Of a stretch of 64,000 nucleotides of DNA, positions 56,501 through 64,000 are shown piece by piece. Every line of letters begins with the position of its first letter. Within the stretch, counting starts at the first letter, position 1. The DNA is from Papaver somniferum (lineage: Eukaryota; Streptophyta; Magnoliopsida; Ranunculales; Papaveraceae). A model generated the notes under the pieces. The model was not told the origin of the DNA, made no database searches, and saw nothing but the letters and a program-made list of their open reading frames with translations. The stretch spans positions 10,811,860 through 10,875,859 of the forward strand of contig NC_039368.1 of assembly GCF_003573695.1 (NCBI RefSeq), read 5' to 3'. A program made the translations under genes and the position numbers.

Positions 56501-57253
56501 TATATATCACAGTTTGGGAGAAATTTTTTGGGGAGTTAACTAATTTTTCGCCGATTTTATTGTTGTCCTATTATTTTTGTAAAATATTTTACCGTAACAT
56601 CTAATTTCCTTGTAAGCTGCACAGATATTGCGGAATGTATTTTTTTCCTTCCTTTTTCTTTGACATACATTGGAATCAAGAGAGTAAAAAATCGAAAACA
56701 CATCTACAGTACCTAGCAATTACGCGTGGATGCCGTGATATGGACAAATGCATTATTAGCTTCTTTGATGCCGCAAAAATACTGGACTTATGCTACAGTG
56801 CTTCATGCCGTCTTGTAATACACTTGTCACTTGTTGGCGGTCTTCAAAATAAGGAAGACAAATAAAAACTCGAAAACACGTCAGTATCAGTTAGATTTTG
56901 AGTGTAGATGTCGTGTTTTTTCTTTTTCTTTTACTCCAATGGCTAAAGTGTAATTATTTTTATGGGTTACTTATAAGAATTTACCACATTCTGCATTTAT
57001 GGGTGAACTTTATCAAATATATATCACAGTTTGGGAGAAATTTTTTGGGGAGTTAACTAATTTTTCGCCGATTTTATTGTTGTCCTATTATTTTTGTAAA
57101 ATATTTTACCGTAACATCTAATTTCCTTGTAAGCTGCACAGATATTGCGGAATGTATTTTTTTCCTTCCTTTTTCTTTGACATACATTGGAATCAAGAGA
57201 GTAAAAAATCGAAAACACATCTACACTACCTAGCAATTACGCGTGGATGCCGT
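53592..57253 (+). repeat. Tandem array of seven 517-bp units
   Basis: Unit starts (at GATATGGACAAATGC) are 53592, 54152, 54669, 55186, 55703, 56220 and 56737. All are exactly 517 bases apart except the first, which carries an extra duplicated 43 bases around 53729-53771. The units differ at only a few positions. Variant sites link neighbouring copies: the stretches before 55084 and 55601 share GTATGCTGCACAG, CCGAGCAATTTCGCG and GGCAGTC, while the others have GTAAGCTGCACAG, CCTAGCAATTACGCG and GGCGGTC. Each unit holds an open frame of 76 codons (YFFPSFFFDIHW..), not recognised. Right of the array (57254-57400) a diverged copy of a sub-part (GAAAACACGTCA..GTAGATGCCG) continues, probably the ancestral sequence. 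Confidence 0.96.
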
Positions 57254-57847
57254 GTTTTCTATCCGTAATCTTAGCATACATTCGAGTCAAGAGAATAAAA
57301 AGTCGAAAACACGTCAAACACGAGCTAGTATTTGCGCGTAGATGCCGCATTTTCTATCTGTATTCTTACTATTTGAGCCTAGATACCATGTCTTCTATCT
57401 AACAATGAATGATGCAATTTATAAAATTTTACCCACATATTTCATTTATTGAAAAAATAATACCAAATAACCTAACTATGGGGATGAAAAACAGAGAAAG
57501 AAAAAAGACGATGTAGTTTAAAAACGTGAAGTCCGATATTCTACCTTCCATACTAACAAATTCGGTCCGGCACTCCTATAATACTTTTCTCCAAATTACG
57601 TCTTCAAAAACACGTATTTCTCTTATTTACAATTTAACCTTCTTCTCTCGTTAAAGCACACTGGGTATCTTAGTCTTTTCACGCATCTTCCCTCTCACGT
57701 TAAAAAAGGGAGAGGCAGCACCATCATCAGTCTTTCCAACTACCCATCTCCTCTCAACTCCCTTTCTCTCTCCCTTGGAAATCTCTCAGACTCTCAGAAA
57801 TCCATCTTCTCTAAAATCTTTCTTCTCTAGTTTTTCTCTTCTTAATA
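57254..57847 (+). promoter_or_regulatory. Proximal promoter and 5' UTR of the AGO gene
   Basis: Only about 594 bases separate the tandem array from the start codon. The first 150 are diverged relatives of the array unit. The last 130 are a CT-rich leader (CTCTCAACTCCCTTTCTCTC, then TCTCAGACTCTCAGAAATCC), typical of a plant 5' UTR. CCTATAATACTT at 57569 is a possible TATA-like element; this is a guess. Confidence 0.5.
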
Positions 57848-60800
57848 ATGTCAAATCGAGGTGGTAGAGGAGGTTTTGGTAATATGAGAGGCGGTGGTCG
57901 TGTTGGTGGTGGTGCTGATGGGGGTCATGGAACTGGTGGTCGTGGTGGTGGTAATGGGGGTCGTGGAACTGGTGGTCGTGGTGGTGGTAATGGGGGTCGT
58001 GGAACTGGTGGTCGTGGTGGCGGTGGTGGAATTGGAACCGGAGGTCGCGGTGGTGGCGGTGGTAGTGGTGTTTGGGGTGGAAGAGGAAGAGGAGCACCAA
58101 CAACGCCAGTATCTTCACCTTCACCTTCACCTTCTTCTTCTTCTATTTCTTCTTCAATTCCAGAAGTTGGTTCATCTTCTAGGTCATCAACTAGTGTAGA
58201 TGTACTTACTCAAGATGTTCAGAAAAATCTTACTATTCAAGAACCTGTTTCTGCGGTAACTGCTACTCCACCGGCTTCATCAAAAGCAGCAAAGTATCCT
58301 GCTCGTCCAGGTTTTGGAACGATCGGTGCGAAATGTGTTGTCAAAGCGAATCACTTCCTTGTCAAACTCACTGATAAGGATCTTCACCATTATGATGTAT
58401 GTATTTCTCCATCTCTGCGTTTTTGAATTGTTTTTTTTTTAGTTCCTTTTCCTTGTTGTTTGATGATCTAAATCAAGATGTTGCTGTCAAAATTGTAGGG
58501 TGTGATTTCATTCATATCTTCTCTGTTTTCAATTTCAATTTTATTTTTTTCCCTATGAATGATCTTCTTGTAAATTTTCAAATTATATTTGGTTAATTTC
58601 TTGAATTTGATTTTAGGATTGATTTTACCGTCGGAGTCTGTAATAATAGTAGTGCTACTAAATCATCCTGTATTCTCAACACTATTGTTTTATTTTATTT
58701 TATATTTATTTTTTTGTGTGGCGGGTGGATGGGGGTGGATTTGATTTGTTTTTCGTTTCATTTTATAATATTTTAATCTATAGAATTCTGTTGAACTCTA
58801 TACATTTGATGTTTTCAGAATTTCCTACTTTGATGTTTAGAGTTTGGCTCTTAATTCTCGTTGCTGCTTTCTAAACATTTTCTTAATCTATTCAACTTGG
58901 GTAATAAAAATGGTTTTGGTGCTGTGTGATAGGTTTCTATTACCCCTGAGGTTACATCCAGAGGTGTGAATCGAGCTGTTATAGGCCAACTAGTTGCTTT
59001 ATACCGAGCATCGCATTTGGGGAATTTGCAGCCGGTTTATGATGGCCGGAAAAGTCTATACACTGCTGGTCCGTTGCCATTTCAAGGAATGGAGTTTGTT
59101 GTTGATTTGGCTGACAAAGAGCAAGCAAAAGGTGGTTCTAAGAAAACTGACAAGGACGAAAAGGGAGCTTTTCCTAAGTATGTTTTTTTTTTCTTTCTGT
59201 GTTTTCCTTTTGTTATACCAATTTCAAATTTCGTGCATTGTGTGTATATCCTGTTTTAATCATAACTGATTGGTGATTGCAGAAGAGAAAGAAAGTTTAA
59301 AGTTGCAATCAAACTTGCATCTCGACCTGACTTGCACCACTTGCACCAATTTCTAGCCGGTAGGCAAAGAGATTCACCGCAAGAAACAATCCAAGTTCTT
59401 GATGTGGTCATGAGAGAAACACCAACTAGAAAGTAGGTTTGTCAACATAATGTTTTATAATCTTTGTATGGCTCGCATGCTGTTCACAAACTAATTAATA
59501 TGTTGATATGCTTTATACCCAGTCATGTTGTGGTCGGAAGGTCATTCTTTTCACCTCAATTGGGAGTCAAAACGGACATCGGTGATGGTCTAGAGTGCTG
59601 GAAAGGATACTACCAGAGCATTCGTCCCACTCAGATGGGGTTATCTCTTAATTTAGGTTCAACTTCTCCCTTCCTATAATACTTATTTCTTAAGGGTTTA
59701 ATGACATACCGTTTGTGACTTGAGAGTTCTTATCATTATTTTCTTTTATGTCGACTGCAGATGTCTCCGCCACCTCCTTTTATCAATCAATCAATGTTGC
59801 TGAGTATGTGATCAAACTTTTGAACATACGAGATACTCAAAGACCATTATCTGATATAGACCGCCTTAAGGTTTGTGTTTCTTTTACTTTTCCGTTTAAT
59901 TTCCTTGTTTTGTACTTTTTCTTTTACAAAAAATTGTGAGAATTTTTGATACAAGCTAATACTGGCCCCGACTTGTATCTTCTTTATTATATTTCTCGTT
60001 TCTTGTTATCCTAATAGATAAAGAGGTCCTTGAGAGGTGTTCGAGTTGAGCTGACTCATAGGAAAGGCAACCGCAAAAAAATCTCTGGCATAACATCTCA
60101 ACCTACAAACCAGCTAACGTGAGTATGATGTCCTCGATCATGAGAATACATTAAGACTAAAAATTACTTCTATTGATTTCCTTAAGAGTAAAAATTACTT
60201 CTATCGATCATGAGAATACATTAAGAGTAAAAATTACTTCTATTGATTTCCTTTTTATGTCATCTTATCTCCAGAGATGTATCTCTTATACTCAAAATAA
60301 GTTACTAAATGCTCATTTTGTCTTTGTATGCACAAGATTCCCTGTTGAAGATGGAACAAATGAGTCTGTGGTTCGGTACTTTAAACAAAAGTACGGCATT
60401 CAGTTAAAGTATGCTCATTGGCCATGCCTGCAAGCTGGGAGTGATGCAAGACCTGCATACTTGCCTATGGAGGTGATTCCCTTTGACATTCTGTGTTCCT
60501 TTCAGTTATAAGATGTGCAATTTTTTATTCTGTATAACAGGTATATGTGTGTTTCTTTCAATTATAAAATATCTAATTTGTTATTCTGTATAACAGGTAT
60601 GTGCAATAGTGGAAGGGCAGAAGTACCCTAAAAAGTTAAATGAGAGGCAAGTAACTGGCCTCTTAAGAGCTGCTTGCCAGCGACCTAAAGATAGAGAAAG
60701 TAGCATTACAAAGGTATTAAAAAAATATGTTGAAGGCGTCTCTTGTTATACTTGATTACGGACTTGCCTTCTGTGAGTGAACAATTCTTCTTATAGATGA

Positions 60801-63800
60801 ACTTTTTTGGTTGCAGAGCGTACAAGAGAACCACTATACGGAAGATGAGTACGCCAGGGAATTTGGTATTCATGTTGAAGGGAGGTTGACATCAATAAAT
60901 GATGCTCGAGTTTTGCCACCTCCTACGGTAGATATCTTGGGGCCTAAGCATAATGTTAGGTTTAACTTTTTTATCTATTCAACTTTTAACATGTTATCTT
61001 TGTCATTTCAGCTTAAGTACCATGATGATGGTCGGGAAGTGAGAATTCAACCTCGTGTTGGGCAATGGAACATGATAAACGCGGTAAAGCTTTACCCCAA
61101 AGCTCATAAACTGTATTAGATCTAAATGTTCTAATGTCCCGGCTTTATAGTTTGTTTGATGCATTACCTGAGTCTGATTTATGTTGACCAGTAAGGCAAT
61201 TTCATTTACTTCAAAACTGAAGGCAGGGCCTTATATTAAGTGAAGTTGCCAATTTGAATTAGTCGTAGGTGTTTGTTGTTGGATGGTTCCAACAACCGGG
61301 TGCCATAATTTGTTAACTAATTTGATGCAATGGCTTATACTGTTCTTTATTATTAGGTCTAAGCTGTTACGTTTTCTAACTTTTATTGTCGAGTATTCTG
61401 GGCTTCCCGAAAAGGACACGACTTTTTGTTCAGTCGAATGTATCATGAATAATGTTGATAGTAACCTTTTTAATTACTGATGGCAGCGAATGGTAAATGG
61501 TGGTAAGGTTGATCATTGGGCCTGCCTGAACCTTTCCCAAAGAACGAGTCCTGATAACGCTAAGTATTTCTTTGACCAGCTGGTTAAAATGTGTCACAGC
61601 AAAGGAGTGGTAAGCTTGTTTTCCATAGAACATCCCATGCCTGTTATTATAATACATATCTTCATTACATTAATTTGGTGCGTTTCTTCCTAGGACATTG
61701 ATCCAGCACGACCTTTACTTCCAATGAGGTCTGGCCGGTCTGGTCACGGTCAAATAGAGCGCGCACTTGTGGATCTTCACAAGGAGGCAACTTCTAAACT
61801 TGAAACCATGGCTGGTCAGGGAAACCAGCTTCAGCTTTTACTGATCATATTACCTGATCAAACTGGATCCTATGGTTAGTTGCAGTAACTTCTAATTTCT
61901 ACGTAGAATTATGCTTTGTTTCAGTTTAGATGTTCTAATCTATTCTCATAAAAACTGTTCTTATATGTTTTGTCACAGGGACAATAAAACGGGTTTGTGA
62001 AACTGAATTAGGAATTGTTTCTCAATGTTGTCAACCTAAACATGCTTTGAAAGTTAGTCCGCAGTACCTAGAAAACGTCTCTATGAAGATTAACGTAAAG
62101 GTTTGTCTATCCTCATATATGTTTCACTAGCTGAGTTATAATTCTTGAACAAATATATTTTAGTTTTTGATATGATATATTTGTTTGGGCTCACTAATAT
62201 ATCAGTTCGGTGGGATAACATTATGTCAGGTTGGTGGTAGGAACAATGTTCTTGATGCTGTGATTAGGAAACAACTTCCTTTGGTTTCTGATTGTCCTAC
62301 AATTATCTTTGGTGCCGATGTAACTCACCCATCACCTGGGGAAGATTCCAGTCCTTCTATTGCAGCGGTTTGTTACAATTCCTTCTCTATATCTTAATAT
62401 GTTGTAATAGGAATTATTGACGGAGATGTTAGACTTATCATCACATTTCAGGTGGTCGCATCCATGGACTGGCCAGAAGTTTCAAAGTATCGTTGCTTGG
62501 TTTCTGCACAACCACATCGTCAAGAATTGATTAGTGATCTTTACAAGCAGCAGGAGGTTAACAATAAGCTTGTTCACGGAGGAATGATCCGGTAATAACT
62601 AATCTATTTTGGGTAGTGTGGTAAATATATTAACAGGGTTCATGATAGCATCTCTTTTTAATGACTTGATGTGTATAAAAATATTCCGTGTGTTCCAGTG
62701 AGCATTTGATAGCTTTTCGGAAATCAACTGGGAGGAAGCCGCATAGGATAATCTTTTACAGGTGGGTATTACTACGCAGGATTTGGCCGAGTTTTTTGTT
62801 TTCTTCAGGATTATGAAACTTGTCCAATTTCATTTCAGAGATGGTGTTAGTGAGGGACAATTTGCACAAATGTTGCTCCATGAAATAGATGCTATTCACA
62901 AGGCTTGTGCTTCGCTTGAGGAAAGATATCTACCACCTATCACTTTCATTGTTGTACAAAAAAGACACCATACTCGTCTCTTCCCTGCTAATCACATGGA
63001 TCGTAACATAACTGATAAGAGTGGCAACATCTTACCTGGTATGAACTGTCCATACTTTTGAGTAAATTTGTGTAAGATTTTGAGTTAACTTTGTAATATG
63101 AACTATCCCTATTTTCCTCAGGCACTGTTGTCGATTCTATGATTTGCCACCCCACGGAGTTTGACTTCTATCTATGTAGTCACGCAGGAATCCAGGTAAT
63201 TTACTTAAGTGATTTTCCAGAGATCTAATACTGTGCAAGTTACAACTGACAAAATGAAATGTTTTTCTTTGATTATATATGTAGGGAACTAGTAGACCCA
63301 CTCATTATCATGTGTTGTACGATGAGAACAAGTTCAGTGCTAATGCATTACAAGTGCTTACTAACAATCTTTGTTACACGTGAGTTTCTTCAAGTATAGA
63401 GCTTAATAATTTATCTTCTTATAACTGCTTACCGACATTCTTTTTTGTACATAATTGGTGGTTCTTATACCTTGTATCATCATGTTCTTTTTCAGATATG
63501 CCAGGTGCACTCGGTCTGTATCCGTAGGTTCGTTTCTGAACTATTTTATTCTGTTTAGATGGTTATCACATCACTAATGTTTCCTAATATGTTTGCACAT
63601 TTTTTTAAGAATCACTCTTTTTATAAATCTTTATGATCATATATGTTGAATCTTTTTTGCAGTTCCTCCTGCGTATTATGCGCATTTGGGTGCTTTCCGT
63701 GCGAGGTATTACATTGAGGGTGACGCTTCTGAGGGTAGTGATTCTGCCAGCAATCGTGGTGGTGGAGGCGCGAATACAAGGGCCGCAACTGCAGGGGTTC

Positions 63801-63853
63801 GGCCTTTACCAAAGATTAGAGACTGTGTGAAAGAGCTCATGTTTTATGTCTGA
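57848..63853 (+). CDS. AGO5: ARGONAUTE protein, AGO5/MEL1-like, 21 exons
   Basis: Exons: 57848-58396, 58933-59177, 59283-59432, 59523-59656, 59761-59870, 60018-60118, 60337-60472, 60597-60713, 60817-60927, 61012-61083, 61487-61609, 61694-61874, 61979-62100, 62230-62367, 62452-62591, 62699-62761, 62839-63038, 63122-63195, 63285-63379, 63496-63527, 63663-63853. All joins are GT-AG and keep frame; product 1027 aa. Residues 1-85 are a Gly/Arg-rich tail with a repeated [12 protein letters not shown]; then a Ser/Pro linker, N domain, PAZ (about 360-480), MID (LPDQTGSYG, 3' to it QCCQPKH) and PIWI. The slicer set is present: D747 (FGADVTH), E788 (HRQEL), D832 (FYRDG) and His in HYHVL (929-931). It binds small RNAs and cleaves or silences complementary RNA. 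The MID loop (TGSYG), VVASMDWPE and TDKSGNI favour AGO5 over AGO1. AGO5/MEL1 proteins act mainly in germline cells. It appears functional. Confidence 0.93.
57930..58075 (+). repeat. In-frame 36-bp repeat in AGO exon 1
   Basis: The Gly/Arg tail is built from near-identical 36-base units (GGTCGTGGAACTGGTGGTCG then TGGTGGTGGTAATGGG), two full copies and degenerate partial ones, giving RG and GRGG motifs. RGG motifs in such tails are known sites of arginine methylation. The repeat is a likely place for length variation between alleles. Confidence 0.85.
60530..60600 (+). other. Duplicated 3' splice site before AGO exon 8
   Basis: TTATTCTGTATAACAGGTAT occurs twice, ending at 60544 and 60600. The intron could thus end at either AG. 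Only the second (exon from 60597) keeps the reading frame into [11 protein letters not shown]. Use of the first would add 56 bases and shift the frame. Confidence 0.75.
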
Positions 63854-64000
63854 TGGCCTCTGCTGCTCCTCTTAGCATTTCTGAAGAATCGACTAGTCAC
63901 TCTCGAGACTTATTTTTAAGAAATCATTACCCTTAATTTTTTTCCCCTGTGAAATTTTTAAAGTTACAAGACCCAAGTTATAATGCCATTTGGTTTTTAA
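63854..64000 (+). other. 3' UTR of the AGO gene (to window end)
   Basis: Directly follows the TGA at 63851-63853. AT-rich, no further coding; the polyadenylation site is not certain within the window. Confidence 0.6.

Noticed and set aside
53592..57253. CRISPR-like array
   Set aside because: The units are contiguous 517-bp tandem copies without unique spacers, in a eukaryotic genome.
57786..58130. Minus-strand His-rich ORF opposite AGO exon 1
   Set aside because: It is the antisense of the Gly/Arg repeat (GGTGGT read as ACCACC) and has no independent support.

Overview
The window is eukaryotic nuclear DNA from a flowering plant, almost certainly a eudicot. It is AT-rich, has short GT-AG introns, and is dominated by plant transposons (SIRE-type Copia, Ty3/gypsy, CACTA, MULE, hAT, Stowaway, a LINE remnant). 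It ends with a 21-exon ARGONAUTE gene of the plant AGO1/5/10 clade. The repeat style resembles Papaveraceae/Ranunculales genomes, but that is an impression and not a demonstration.

Layout. 1-10 kb: the 3' end and 3' LTR of a SIRE-like Copia element. The LTR is split by a Ty3/gypsy insertion (795-5797) whose two outer ends are both the U5 end of the same LTR, in inverted orientation, inside a 5-bp duplication. An older Copia LTR lies to the right. 12.3-25.2 kb: a decayed Ty3/gypsy element with a perfect 5-bp duplication (GATGG), inserted in an exon of a proteasome beta-subunit pseudogene. Its 5' LTR carries CACTA element A (12402-19742). 28-31 kb: a hAT element nested in a hAT element, a TRIM-like LTR, a MULE-type foldback MITE and a Helitron 3' end. 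32-49 kb: a Mutator-like element (MULE) with a broken Ulp1-like protease gene on the plus strand and an intact-looking MURA transposase on the minus strand. CACTA element B (37013-44482) sits between them. 50-53 kb: LINE remnant, Stowaway-like MITE, a short MULE relative and a cluster of ATATCGG repeats. 53.6-57.3 kb: seven 517-bp tandem units. 57.8-63.9 kb: the AGO5-like gene.

Most interesting content. (1) CACTA A and B are sister elements in opposite orientation. They share outer shells (TIRs, a subterminal palindrome/tRNA-like module, a 151-bp repeat array, a common promoter/leader-like stretch and a common 3' end) but carry different cargo. A holds three exons of the 26S proteasome ATPase RPT6. 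B holds pieces of fibrillarin, a DDX3-type DEAD-box RNA helicase and an SBT2-type subtilase. All are in the sense direction relative to the shared leader, and several keep splice sites. (2) A roughly 20-bp imperfect palindrome (GGATGAAAC..GTTTCATCC type) is scattered through the introns and spacers of the MULE and recurs in a small relative at 52.5 kb. (3) A young tandem array lies directly upstream of a small-RNA effector gene. The AGO gene is the only gene here that looks like a normal host gene. Everything else is mobile or broken, apart from the MURA transposase, which may still be coding.
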